Shown here: piece after piece, positions 6,467 to 14,484 of the stretch
Position numbering within the stretch: the stretch's first letter is position 1
Layout: every line of letters begins with the position of its first letter
Source of the DNA: CAZCBJ01 sp964496705
GTDB taxonomy: Bacteria; Chloroflexota; Anaerolineae; Anaerolineales; Anaerolineaceae
Direction of reading: 5' to 3'
NCBI GenBank assembly: GCA_964496705.1
Contig: CAZCBJ010000084.1
Location: 1 to 15,422, forward strand
Length of the DNA: 15,422 nucleotides
The notes under the pieces: generated by a model
The model's input: the letters and a program-made list of their open reading frames with translations, nothing else
Told to the model about the DNA's origin: nothing
Database searches by the model: none
Made by a program: the position numbers and the translations under genes

Positions 6467-7945
6467 TTGAGATCCAGATCACGAATTTCCTTTATCCGCT
6501 GGATTTCGCTGTTCATGGTGTTTGCAGCAGCGGTACTGACTGCTTTACAACTGGTCAGTTTCAGCCGTGTGCGCAGCACTTTTCCGCCGGGAATGACGAT
6601 TGCCAATGTACCGGTGGGAAGGTTAACCCAACAACAAGCCGCTGACCGGCTTATTCAGGTGTATGGTCTGCCGGTCGAACTGCGATATGGCGAGGCGATC
6701 ATCCAGGTGCGCCCTTCGACGGTCGGTTTTGAGCTTGATCTGGACGGTATGCTGGCTGCGGCTGACTTGCAGCGGGTGAACCAACCCTTCTGGTCGGCAT
6801 TTTGGGATTACCTGTGGAACAGAGCAACCGGTGAGGTATCAATTCCTCTGAGTGCGAATATCCAGGAAAGCCGTTTACGCGCTTTTCTGAAAGATGAGAT
6901 TGCCGCCCGCTACGATCAACCGCCGTCCGAGGCCGTGCCGGTGCCAGGCAGCACCACATTCCAGGCTGGCAAGGCTGGGTCGGTGCTGGAGATCGACCGC
7001 GCGGTATTACTAATCGAAGATGCTTTAAGGTCTCCATCCAGCCGTGCGGTCAACCTAACCTTCAGCAGTGTCAGTCCCGCACGCCCTTCAATTCGTAATT
7101 TGGCCATATTATTGGAACAGATCATCTCTGTATCCGGTTTTGATGGGTTGGCAGAAGTGTACGTGTTGGATCTGCAGAACAATCAGGAAGTGCACTTTGC
7201 AGTTCAAAATTCCAGCGAGATACCGCTGGATATCGCTTTCACCGCGGCTTCGACGATTAAAATCCCCATCATGATTTCAGTATTCCGGCGGATCAATGAG
7301 CCGGCACCCAAAGAAGTCATTGATTTGATTGAATTGATGATTGAGCGTTCAGAGAATGATCCTGCCGACAGACTGATGGATCTTGTGCTTGATCAAGAGT
7401 TGGGCCCGCTGCGCGTGACGGCGGATATGCAGGCGATTGGATTGACCAACACCTTTTTGGGTGGATATTTCTACCCAGGCGCTCCACTGCTGAGGAGATA
7501 TTCGACACCCGCCAATCAACGCACAGACATATCCACCGATCCGGATATTTACAACCAGACCACTCCGCAGGAACTGGGTTTGCTGTTGAATGATATCTAC
7601 CAGTGCGCCTTGACCGGAGGGGGCACGTTTGCGGCTGCTTTTCCGGGAGAAATAACGCAAAATGAATGCCGTGCGATGATCTCCTACCTGGCGCGCAACC
7701 GAATAGCCGTTTTGCTGGAGGCAGGGTTACCGGAGGGGGTTCAAATTGCTCACAAACACGGGTGGATCACCTCGACGGACGGGCTGATCCATACCATTGG
7801 TGATACGGGCATTGTTTACACGCCGGGCGGCAACTACATTATCACCGTGTATCTGTATCATCCGGTGCAACTGCTGTTTGATCCTGCCAACCAGTTGGTG
7901 GCGCAGCTCTCCTCGGCGGTGTATAACTACTACAATTTACGGTGA
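6467..7945 (+). CDS. Membrane-anchored serine hydrolase: PG_binding_4 domain plus class-A beta-lactamase-like domain
   Basis: With TTG at 6467 the protein has 492 residues. The N terminus reads MRSRSRISFIRW and then a hydrophobic helix (about 13-33), so it is an inner-membrane signal anchor with the rest outside. A PG_binding_4-like domain follows, starting FPPGMTIANVPVGRLTQQQA and including IQVRPSTVGFELD. The C-terminal half is a beta-lactamase-like (Beta-lactamase2) domain with the three expected motifs: S262-TIK265 (SxxK), S295-E-N297 (SDN equivalent) and K430-HGW-433 (KTG equivalent). KHG in place of KTG is normal for this non-lactamase branch. It could be a DD-peptidase, esterase or beta-lactamase, and I do not claim resistance. 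It is divergent from gmd and overlaps the transporter gene by 9 bp at the 3' end. The start could also be ATG 6428, adding 13 residues. Confidence 0.85.
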   Translation: MRSRSRISFIRWISLFMVFAAAVLTALQLVSFSRVRSTFPPGMTIANVPVGRLTQQQAADRLIQVYGLPVELRYGEAIIQVRPSTVGFELDLDGMLAAADLQRVNQPFWSAFWDYLWNRATGEVSIPLSANIQESRLRAFLKDEIAARYDQPPSEAVPVPGSTTFQAGKAGSVLEIDRAVLLIEDALRSPSSRAVNLTFSSVSPARPSIRNLAILLEQIISVSGFDGLAEVYVLDLQNNQEVHFAVQNSSEIPLDIAFTAASTIKIPIMISVFRRINEPAPKEVIDLIELMIERSENDPADRLMDLVLDQELGPLRVTADMQAIGLTNTFLGGYFYPGAPLLRRYSTPANQRTDISTDPDIYNQTTPQELGLLLNDIYQCALTGGGTFAAAFPGEITQNECRAMISYLARNRIAVLLEAGLPEGVQIAHKHGWITSTDGLIHTIGDTGIVYTPGGNYIITVYLYHPVQLLFDPANQLVAQLSSAVYNYYNLR

Positions 7946-9151
7946 CAGCGATTCGTTGCCATTCGACCCGCGCATAGGTTTCTTCTGCGGAAAGATCACT
8001 TGCAGCAGGGGCAATGCCAGCAGGTTCAACAGAGCGATAACGATGAAAGTGGGGCGATAACCAATCGAATCTACCGCTGCACCGCTCAAGCCCAATCCAA
8101 TCCCCGTGCCAATGTTGGCAATGGCCATCAAAATGGCGAACATCGAAGCAGCAATGCGCGGGTCGCTCGTGCGCATGGAGATGGCGAAATAAACCGTTTC
8201 ATAGAAGCCAAAAGCCAGTCCAAAGAGCATGACCAGCGGCCAGGCCATGGCGGGTGAACGAATGGCGGCCAGTGAAAGGACGGAAAAAAGAGTCATCAGC
8301 AGCGCGGCCTGCACAGCGCGTTTCTGCCCTATCCGGTCGGTCAATTTTCCGCCGGTGATCCCGCCCAGCACCACACCGATGCCCCACAGGGTGGTGAAAA
8401 TGCCCGCAGTGCTGAAGCCTATCTGATAGGTGACATTCAGAAATGGGTTGACAATCTGGTTGGCAGCATTGATGATGAGTGAATATAACGCACCCAGGAT
8501 GCCCAGCGCGATCACAGACGGGTTGCGAAATGCTTTGAAAGCCTTCCATTCAAACGTATGTCCCGCCGTACGAGGCGGTTCTTTGATTTTCAATACGAGC
8601 GGCAAGGGGAGCAGGCTGACCAAAGCCAGGCCCCAGAAGGCAAATGCCCACGAGGCGTTGTCAGCGACAAAGCCCAGAACTGCAGAAAGCAGAACCACAC
8701 CCAATGCCCTGCCGCCCACCATGATCCCCTGGACAGTGCCTTCTTCTTCCTGACGGGTGGTATCCAAAGCCAGTCCATCGGTGCAGGTATCATAAAGAGC
8801 CTGACCCAGGGTCAACAAGAAAACATTCCCCGCAAACCACCAATAATGATCACCAGGGTTTATCATGGGCGCTATGATTAAGCAGGCACTCTGAATGAAC
8901 AAGCCTATCACGATGTAAGGCTTGCGGTGACCGAAGCTGGCCAGATTCACGCGATCGCTGAGCATGCCGAGGAATATCTTCAGCACAAATGGGATCAGGG
9001 CGATGGTGCCAATCAAGCCAATCCGGCTCATCGGCAAGCCAAAAGACATCAGATATAACGAATTTAATGCTGTGAAAAAACTCAGGGTGGCTCCCTGTGA
9101 AAAATAGATCATGCCGAACATGGTGTAGCGGGTGATTCTGGATGATGTCAT
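7937..9151 (-). CDS. MFS transporter, AmpG/PAT-like
   Basis: With the ATG at 9151 this is a 404-residue integral membrane protein with about 12 hydrophobic helices. The loop between helices 2 and 3 has the major-facilitator motif GMLSDR...FGHRKPY (starting near residue 62). The segment YDTCTDGLALDTTRQEEE followed by GTVQGIMVGGRALG resembles the AmpG/acetyl-CoA-transporter (PAT) branch, where AmpG imports GlcNAc-anhydro-muropeptides. Substrate is not readable. An in-frame TTG at 9205 would add 18 polar residues, but it has no ribosome site and sits inside the likely -10 box; ATG 9151 has TGAGG 5 nt upstream. The gene converges with the serine hydrolase (9-bp overlap) and diverges from the large glycosyltransferase. 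Muropeptide or other cell-wall-fragment transport would fit the surroundings, but this is inference. Confidence 0.85.
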   Translation of the reverse strand: MTSSRITRYTMFGMIYFSQGATLSFFTALNSLYLMSFGLPMSRIGLIGTIALIPFVLKIFLGMLSDRVNLASFGHRKPYIVIGLFIQSACLIIAPMINPGDHYWWFAGNVFLLTLGQALYDTCTDGLALDTTRQEEEGTVQGIMVGGRALGVVLLSAVLGFVADNASWAFAFWGLALVSLLPLPLVLKIKEPPRTAGHTFEWKAFKAFRNPSVIALGILGALYSLIINAANQIVNPFLNVTYQIGFSTAGIFTTLWGIGVVLGGITGGKLTDRIGQKRAVQAALLMTLFSVLSLAAIRSPAMAWPLVMLFGLAFGFYETVYFAISMRTSDPRIAASMFAILMAIANIGTGIGLGLSGAAVDSIGYRPTFIVIALLNLLALPLLQVIFPQKKPMRGSNGNESLSP

Positions 9152-9156
9152 GCTTG

Positions 9157-9161
9157 CCTCA
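9157..9161 (-). promoter_or_regulatory. Ribosome binding site that decides the MFS start
   Basis: TGAGG on the minus strand ends 5 nt before ATG 9151, and this favours the shorter protein over the TTG at 9205. Confidence 0.55.
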
Positions 9162-9204
9162 TGGTCTGGATTGAACGAGTTCCTTGTCAGATTTAATACT
9201 TTCA

Positions 9205-9210
9205 AGTATA
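9205..9210 (-). promoter_or_regulatory. Candidate -10 box for the MFS gene
   Basis: On the minus strand TATACT differs from TATAAT at one base and is preceded by TGAC. A start near 9198 would leave about 47 nt of leader before ATG 9151. No good -35 hexamer is visible. Confidence 0.3.
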
Positions 9211-9293
9211 GTCACAGGGTTTACAGAGAACACGAGTGACCTAATTTATCTTTGGGCTTGCTAATAGTAACCCATTTCTTGGGAAAAGATCCT

Positions 9294-12200
9294 ATGCAAT
9301 CAGAAAAAACAATACACTCCTGGTTGGACCATCCACTCTCCAGTTTTATACCCAAGTTGAATGCGGAAACGGTGTTGATCGCGATCATTCTGGTCCTGGC
9401 GGTAATCAGCCGATTTTATAATGTCGGCCTGCGGGTGATGAGCCATGATGAGGTCAACCATGTTGTGCCTTCATATGATCTTTACCGTGGAAAAGTATAT
9501 CAACATGACCCGGTGACTCACGGGCCTTTCCAATTCCATGTGGTCGCTCTCTCGTATTTCTTGTTCGGGGATAACGACACCACCTCTCGTTTGCCGGCGA
9601 ATCTTTTCAGCATAGCAACGGTGGCGGCAGCCATGCTTTGTTTTCGGCGATATCTGGGTCGGAGTGGAGCGCTGATTGCTGGGGTGCTATTCCTGATCTC
9701 GCCCTATTTATTATTTTACGGTCGCTACACGCGCAATGAAGCCTTTGTGGCTCTGTTCGGGGTATTAACGCTGTATGGGATTCTACGTTACCTGGAGAGA
9801 GGTGATCGGAAATCGCTGTATTTGCTGACGGTTGTGACCGCAATGCAGTTCATTACCAAAGAAACATCCTTTATCTACACTGCCACATTTCTGTTATTTA
9901 CGGGGTTCCATTTCCTGGTGGATGTCAGCCGGGAGAAATGGCAGGATGCCAGCCTGCGAAATCGGTTTACGCTGTTGGTGCTCACCGGAATGATCCTGAT
10001 CATCATTGGCGGGGCATTCGCTGCCTGGAACGCCAGTATCTTAAAAGGTCTTCCAGCCCCTCAGGCTGTGGAAGGCAGTGAAACACTGGCGACTCCAGCG
10101 CCCTGGACAATGCAAAAAACCGGGATGATTGTAATGATAGCGCTGGGTGGGCTTGCGGCGGCAGCCTCAATATACACCCTTCTCAGTGGACTGGGTTGGC
10201 ATGTTGTGCGTAACTTGCGTTCTTTCGATCTCATGGCGTTAATTGGACTGTTGATTCTCCCCCAACTGACCGCTATTTCGGTCGGCCTGCTCGGTTGGGA
10301 TCCATTAGATTATTCCACCCAAGGCATGTTGCGAACGGGATCGCTGTTGGTATTATTTTTCCTGATCTCGGGAGGTGTAGGGTGGCTGTGGAAGCGCAGT
10401 TTTTATATTACCTGCATGGCGCTTTTTTATGGGATTTTCACCGTGTTCTACACCACTTTTTTCACCAATGGCCGCGGATTTTTCACCGGGATCATTGGCT
10501 CGCTGGGTTATTGGCTTTCGCAGCAGGAAGTCCAACGGGGTAGCCAGCCCTGGTATTATTACGCGTTCATCCAGATTCCTATCTATGAGTACCTTGCGCT
10601 GCTGGGAACCTTGCTTGCCTTATATTTCGGGATACGCTATTGGCGCTTCGCCACACTGCCCGGTGTTTCGCCAGCACACCAGGAGCTTCCAGAAAGTGTC
10701 CTTCCGATCTATGCAGGGATGCGCGAGTCGCGCTTCGCCGTGATGAACGACAGCGAATCCACCCAGCCGGCGGATCAAGGCACTGCCGGGGTGAGCAATG
10801 AGCCGGGAATTCCGGAAAACCTACACAGGCCGATCCCAGTTTTGGCTATGTTGCTTTTCTGGTCGGTCATCAGTCTGGTGGCTTACAGTATTGCTGGCGA
10901 AAAAATGCCCTGGCTGACGGTGCATATCGCCGTGCCGATGCTGTTGGCTGCCGGTTGGGGGTTGGGATTTTTGGTCGACAGCATCCCCTGGCAGAGAATT
11001 GCCACAATTAAGACTTTATTGGCTGTTTTGTTGCTGGTTATTTTACTATCCGCCCTGGCGGGTGCACTTGGCAGTCTACTGGGTCCTACCCCTCCCTTCA
11101 ATGGCAATACGCAGGAAGCATTGGAGTCCTCAAGTCAGTTTCTGCTTTCAACGCTGGCGATGGTGCTCAGCGCTTACGGGCTGAGCCGCATCCTGCGGGA
11201 TTGGGAGACAGTCAATATCATCCGTCTGGTTGGCGTGATCGTTTTCTCGTTCCTGGGTATATTAACTGCGAGGGTGGCGATCACATCTTCGTACATCCGA
11301 TATGATGAAGCGACCGAGTTTCTCGTCTATGCTCACGCTGCGCGTGGTCCGAAGGATATTCTAGAGCAGGTGGAAGAAATTTCGCAGCGAACCACCCTGG
11401 GAAAAGGGATCGCGGTGGCGTATGATAATGATTCGCTCTACCCCTACTGGTGGTATTTCCGTGATTATCCCAATAAATTCTGGTATACAGACAAACCCAC
11501 CCGTGAGTTGAGAGAGAAGCCGATCATCCTGGCTGGCGATGGCAATTTCGGAAAATTGGATCCCATCACTCGGGGTAATTTCATACATTACGACTACATG
11601 CGTCTGTGGTGGCCGATGCAGGATTACTTTGGGCTGACCTGGGAACGAGTCTGGAATACGATCAGGGATCCCAAGATGCGCTCAGCGGTTTTTCAGATAT
11701 GGTTCAATCGCGATTACAGCAGTTATGCCCAACTCACAGGCAACCCGAGCCTAACCCTGGAAACCTGGCAGCCCTCCAATAAAATACGCATGTATATTCG
11801 AAAAGATATTGTCGCGCAAATTTGGAATTACGGCACCGTCCCGGCCACTTCGCAAGAGATCGAAATCGATCCATATGAAAAGAAAATGATACGTCTAGAC
11901 GCGGAAAAAGTGATTGGTTTCAATGGATCGGAAGCCGGGCAATTCCAGGGGCCGCGGGGTGTGGCTGTTGCATCGGATGGCAGCCTGTATGTGGCTGACA
12001 CCAAGAACCATCGCGTTCAACATATCTCCGAAGATGGGCAGGTCTTGCAGATGTGGGGAAGTTATGCAGACCTGGCTTCAGGAAGCGCGCCGGGAGGTAC
12101 ATTCAATGAGCCGTGGGGAATTGCGGTCGGGCCGGATGGCAGTGTGTATGTCACTGATACCTGGAATCACCGCGTTCAGCGTTTCAGCGCGGAAGGCCGA

Positions 12201-12782
12201 TTCATTGCGATGTGGGGTTATTTTGGTCAAGCAGAAGCGCCTGAAGCTTTTTGGGGTCCGCGCGGGATAGCGGTTGACCGGCAAGGGCGCGTGTATGTGG
12301 CAGATACTGGCAATAAACGGATTGTGGTGTTCGACCAAAATGGTAATTACCTCACCCAATTTGGTTCGGCAGGTATGGACCTGGGGCAGTTTGACGAGCC
12401 GGTCGGCCTGGCAGTGGATGCTGACGGCATCCTGTATGTGGCGGATACCTGGAATTTGCGCGTCCAGGCGCTGGCACCAGATGAAAGTGTGTCAGTTTTC
12501 ATCCCGGTGCGCAGTTGGGATATTGATGGATGGGCTGGTCAATCGCTGGACAATAAGCCGTTCATCGCAGTGGATGCGGCTGGACAAATCTATGTGACCG
12601 ACCCGGAGTCCTACCGCGTGTTGGTATTTGATTCAGAAGGCAATTTCGTGCGTGGATGGGGAGATGCGAGTGAGGGTCTGGATGGTTTTGGTCTGGCGGG
12701 CGCAGTTGCCGTGGGCGATGATGGGTCGGTGTGGGTGACGGACGCGGGATATGGGCGTTTGATGCGTTTTAGGCTGCCGTAG
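9294..12782 (+). CDS. Agl23-like (TIGR03663-type) GT-C glycosyltransferase fused to a C-terminal NHL propeller
   Basis: With the ATG at 9294 this is 1162 residues. The first two thirds form a multi-helix GT-C membrane domain of the PMT/ArnT/GT39 type. The first external loop has the acidic motif SHDE (50-53) followed by YDLYRGKVYQHDPVTHGP, and RYTRNEA (144-150) and TKETS (188-192) follow; such enzymes transfer sugar from a polyprenyl-phosphate donor outside the membrane. A polar, low-complexity loop (about 476-512) interrupts the helices. A soluble domain with YPYWWYFRDYP comes after the last helix. Residues about 874-1162 hold six NHL-type units, with repeated YVADTKNHRVQ, YVTDTWNHRVQRF, YVADTGNKRIVVF and YVADTWNLRVQAL, making a beta-propeller. 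The family name rests on recollection of TIGR03663. An alternative TTG at 9252 adds 14 residues but has no ribosome site; ATG 9294 also has only a weak one. A strong hairpin follows the stop. Confidence 0.82.
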   Translation: MQSEKTIHSWLDHPLSSFIPKLNAETVLIAIILVLAVISRFYNVGLRVMSHDEVNHVVPSYDLYRGKVYQHDPVTHGPFQFHVVALSYFLFGDNDTTSRLPANLFSIATVAAAMLCFRRYLGRSGALIAGVLFLISPYLLFYGRYTRNEAFVALFGVLTLYGILRYLERGDRKSLYLLTVVTAMQFITKETSFIYTATFLLFTGFHFLVDVSREKWQDASLRNRFTLLVLTGMILIIIGGAFAAWNASILKGLPAPQAVEGSETLATPAPWTMQKTGMIVMIALGGLAAAASIYTLLSGLGWHVVRNLRSFDLMALIGLLILPQLTAISVGLLGWDPLDYSTQGMLRTGSLLVLFFLISGGVGWLWKRSFYITCMALFYGIFTVFYTTFFTNGRGFFTGIIGSLGYWLSQQEVQRGSQPWYYYAFIQIPIYEYLALLGTLLALYFGIRYWRFATLPGVSPAHQELPESVLPIYAGMRESRFAVMNDSESTQPADQGTAGVSNEPGIPENLHRPIPVLAMLLFWSVISLVAYSIAGEKMPWLTVHIAVPMLLAAGWGLGFLVDSIPWQRIATIKTLLAVLLLVILLSALAGALGSLLGPTPPFNGNTQEALESSSQFLLSTLAMVLSAYGLSRILRDWETVNIIRLVGVIVFSFLGILTARVAITSSYIRYDEATEFLVYAHAARGPKDILEQVEEISQRTTLGKGIAVAYDNDSLYPYWWYFRDYPNKFWYTDKPTRELREKPIILAGDGNFGKLDPITRGNFIHYDYMRLWWPMQDYFGLTWERVWNTIRDPKMRSAVFQIWFNRDYSSYAQLTGNPSLTLETWQPSNKIRMYIRKDIVAQIWNYGTVPATSQEIEIDPYEKKMIRLDAEKVIGFNGSEAGQFQGPRGVAVASDGSLYVADTKNHRVQHISEDGQVLQMWGSYADLASGSAPGGTFNEPWGIAVGPDGSVYVTDTWNHRVQRFSAEGRFIAMWGYFGQAEAPEAFWGPRGIAVDRQGRVYVADTGNKRIVVFDQNGNYLTQFGSAGMDLGQFDEPVGLAVDADGILYVADTWNLRVQALAPDESVSVFIPVRSWDIDGWAGQSLDNKPFIAVDAAGQIYVTDPESYRVLVFDSEGNFVRGWGDASEGLDGFGLAGAVAVGDDGSVWVTDAGYGRLMRFRLP
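11913..12779 (+). repeat. Six NHL repeat units inside the glycosyltransferase gene
   Basis: The 3' quarter of the gene encodes six imperfect units of roughly 45-55 codons, each ending in a 'Y/WV-(A/T)-D-x-x-x-x-R-(V/I/L)' strand. These sit near bases 11985, 12144, 12291, 12435, 12588 and 12729. The codons of units 1, 2 and 4 are also similar at the DNA level, which points to internal duplication. Six units match a closed propeller. Confidence 0.8.
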
Positions 12783-12790
12783 TGAATAAA

Positions 12791-12816
12791 AACGAGCGGC
12801 TCGCAAGCCGCTCGTT
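12791..12816. terminator. Bidirectional hairpin terminator
   Basis: A perfect 11-bp inverted repeat, AACGAGCGGCT / AGCCGCTCGTT, flanks a 4-nt loop (12802-12805). It lies between two genes that converge, 8 nt past the glycosyltransferase stop and 23 nt past the stop of the minus-strand membrane gene. On the minus strand it is followed by TTTTTATT, a good U-tract; on the plus strand by TCTATATATT, which is weaker. It most likely serves both. Confidence 0.88.
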
Positions 12817-12839
12817 CTATATATTAGGATTACGTGATT

Positions 12840-13226
12840 TTACTTTTTTCGTTGAGCCCTGCGGGGACGGAAAAACATGCTGAGGAAAAAGCTGATCACA
12901 CTGACGATCAATGCGCCAAAAAACGCAGGCCAGAAGCCATCCACAGTGAAGCCAACCCCAAAACGTGTGCCAATCAAGCCAGCCAGGTAAAACATCAGGG
13001 TATTGATCAGCAGGGTTCCCAAACCCAGCGTCAGGATGATCAGCGGGCAGCTCAGCACAGTCAATATAGGCCGCACGATCGCGTTGACCAATCCGAAGAT
13101 CAAAGCCAGCCAGATGAAGGAAAGCCAGTTTGCATTCTGTGGTGTGATCCCGCTGCCATTTAAAATGGCAACCGCCGCGTACAGGGCAACTGCGTTGACC
13201 AATAATTGAACGAGAAACCTTTTCAT
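12840..13226 (-). CDS. Phage_holin_4_2 / YvlD-family four-helix membrane protein
   Basis: This is a 128-residue membrane protein with four hydrophobic helices at about 5-27, 33-53, 57-82 and 98-118, and a basic tail (FRPRRAQRKK). The conserved segment FGLVNAIVRPILTVLSCPL, then TLGLGTLLINTLMFYLAG, identifies the PF04020 (YvlD-like) family. Despite the 'holin' name, these are common chromosomal proteins of unknown function, and nothing phage-like surrounds this one. In some Firmicutes relatives are part of envelope-stress loci; I cannot confirm that here. The ATG at 13226 is preceded by AAAGGA with about 8 nt spacing. The GNAT gene is upstream on the same strand, separated by 125 nt that contain an inverted repeat, so co-transcription is uncertain. 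Confidence 0.85.
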   Translation of the reverse strand: MKRFLVQLLVNAVALYAAVAILNGSGITPQNANWLSFIWLALIFGLVNAIVRPILTVLSCPLIILTLGLGTLLINTLMFYLAGLIGTRFGVGFTVDGFWPAFFGALIVSVISFFLSMFFRPRRAQRKK

Positions 13227-13252
13227 TTTTCAATTCCTTTCGGTAAATAATG

Positions 13253-13272
13253 CATACGCAAGTTGGCGTATG
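13253..13272. repeat. Inverted repeat upstream of the YvlD-like gene
   Basis: CATACGC and GCGTATG form a perfect 7-bp inverted repeat around a 6-nt loop, 26 nt before the YvlD-like start. On the minus strand it is not followed by a U-tract, so it is a poor terminator for the GNAT gene; an operator or leader hairpin is as likely. Confidence 0.5.
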
Positions 13273-13351
13273 TGTCTCATCTATATTTACGAAAAGGGGC
13301 TGGAAAAGTTGTAACTTCCTTTTATGATGAATCGATTTCAGGAAACTGATC

Positions 13352-14314
13352 TTAAAAGCGGAGTTCCATCCAAATGAGCGTGTTATGTTTTTGAAACCCA
13401 GCATCTTTGAAGGCATTTTCGGCATGTCCGGCAGGATAATTGACGGACAGGATATGCTCGTTGGTCATACCTCGTCTGATATAAGGCAGCAGGGATTGAA
13501 TGGCCAGGTCTTCCCAGACCGTTGAGGTGGCAATCCACAGGGTATCCATGTTATAACGACCAGGCTCCCAGGTGACTGCGCCGATGAGCTCGCGATAAGA
13601 GCGGACAACCCAATGCTCGATGCTGTCGCCGTGGATCAGCCGCAATAAGCTGCGCCAAATGGATGGCGCGAATTGGATCGCTTGGAAACCCAGGTTCCAG
13701 GCTACCTCATCCGGGTAAATTTCCTGCAACATGGCACGCTGCCTGGGCCAATCCTCATTCCGCCGGGCCTGGATGCTGATCCCTGGCTGAGGTTCTGATA
13801 GGCTGATTGTATTTGGTGAGGATTGCCAGGTGGTGCGCCAGGCGCGCTCGATGAAACCCAGGGAAAGATACAGTTGGTAGGCGACTGAATTGTCGTTCCG
13901 CACCTGCAGCCAGGCGGATTGGGCATTGCGTTCGCGAATGTGCTGCAGGGCTTTTTGGGTCAGCTTTTTTGCGATTCCGCGCTGCCGGTAATCCGGATGA
14001 ACAGCCACATTGGCGATCATATACAGCCAGCGCGCCCGCCAGAAAAATGGAATTAAGGATAAGTTGCCCACAACCCTGTAATCCTCCTCCCATACGTATC
14101 CGTGGAGCGGCAGGCTGATGCGCTCGCCCGGGCCATCCGTCCAACGTAAGTAATCATGATCGTTAGCCGCGCGGCGAATCTGACGCAGGTATTCGCGGCC
14201 GTCAGAATCCATATGTGTGGCGAAACACAACTCGATCAAATCGGCAATCGCATTCAAATCTCGATGCACATCCAAGCGACGTATATTGTCAGGATTCGAT
14301 GGGATATATTTCAT
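13352..14314 (-). CDS. GNAT family N-acetyltransferase, tandem domains
   Basis: This 320-residue protein has an N-terminal GNAT domain with acetyl-CoA motif A: NVAVHPDYRQRGIAKKLTQ (102-120), where R110-Q-R112-G113-I-A115 is the pyrophosphate-binding loop. Motif B follows as NDNSVAYQLYLSLGFIE (140-156). The C-terminal half (about 178-320) looks like a second, degenerate GNAT fold: it ends in NYPAGHAENAFKDAGF (292-307), resembling motif B, but it has no clear R/QxxGxG/A loop. Only the first half is therefore expected to bind acetyl-CoA well. These enzymes acetylate small molecules, protein N termini or lysines, and nothing here defines the substrate. The ATG at 14314 lacks a Shine-Dalgarno and may begin a near-leaderless message. 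It is divergent from the clp gene. Confidence 0.85.
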   Translation of the reverse strand: MKYIPSNPDNIRRLDVHRDLNAIADLIELCFATHMDSDGREYLRQIRRAANDHDYLRWTDGPGERISLPLHGYVWEEDYRVVGNLSLIPFFWRARWLYMIANVAVHPDYRQRGIAKKLTQKALQHIRERNAQSAWLQVRNDNSVAYQLYLSLGFIERAWRTTWQSSPNTISLSEPQPGISIQARRNEDWPRQRAMLQEIYPDEVAWNLGFQAIQFAPSIWRSLLRLIHGDSIEHWVVRSYRELIGAVTWEPGRYNMDTLWIATSTVWEDLAIQSLLPYIRRGMTNEHILSVNYPAGHAENAFKDAGFQKHNTLIWMELRF

Positions 14315-14323
14315 CGCTTGATT

Positions 14324-14329
14324 ATTTTA
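14324..14329 (-). promoter_or_regulatory. Candidate -10 box for a near-leaderless GNAT transcript
   Basis: TAAAAT on the minus strand (one mismatch to TATAAT) lies 9 nt before the GNAT ATG, which would put the transcript start about 3-4 nt upstream of the codon. No ribosome site is present. A -35 element is not evident. Confidence 0.3.
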
Positions 14330-14384
14330 CACCGAGTATTTTCTCACGGGAACTTGTTTAACTTTGCGGCTGCCGTCTATTGCC

Positions 14385-14418
14385 TCTTGCCAAGGACTGA
14401 CCCATAATCGGGGCAAGA
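14385..14418. repeat. Spaced inverted repeat between the GNAT and clp genes
   Basis: TCTTGCC (14385-14391) and GGCAAGA (14412-14418) form a 7-bp inverted repeat separated by 20 nt, about 65 nt upstream of the clp promoter. It could be a regulator site or a chance repeat. It matches neither CIRCE nor the HspR (HAIR) consensus. Confidence 0.3.
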
Positions 14419-14484
14419 TTTCCACCTTTTCCATCGAATCTTATATTTTTCTAACGCGCCAAGACCAATACTTTGGCTCCAGTT

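Noticed and set aside
6467..7945. Antibiotic resistance beta-lactamase
   Set aside because: The fold and SxxK, SEN and KHG motifs fit the broader Beta-lactamase2 group with a peptidoglycan-binding-like domain. Nothing shows beta-lactam hydrolysis.
9152..9205. TTG 9205 as the start of the MFS gene
   Set aside because: It has no ribosome site, overlaps the likely -10 box and adds a polar tail. ATG 9151 with TGAGG is better.
12840..13226. Phage remnant, because the membrane protein belongs to a 'phage holin' family
   Set aside because: The family is mostly chromosomal and no endolysin, capsid, tail or integrase gene is near.
13307..13324. GGAAAAGTTGTAACTTCC imperfect palindrome as terminator of the GNAT gene
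   Set aside because: The stem is AT-rich with a mismatch and is not followed by a convincing U-tract on the minus strand.
12817..13425. A 202-codon open frame on the minus strand across the YvlD-like gene and its upstream region
   Set aside because: It overlaps the well-supported YvlD-like gene in another frame, its product is rich in His, Trp and Cys without any family pattern, and it spans the intergenic repeat. It is a shadow frame.
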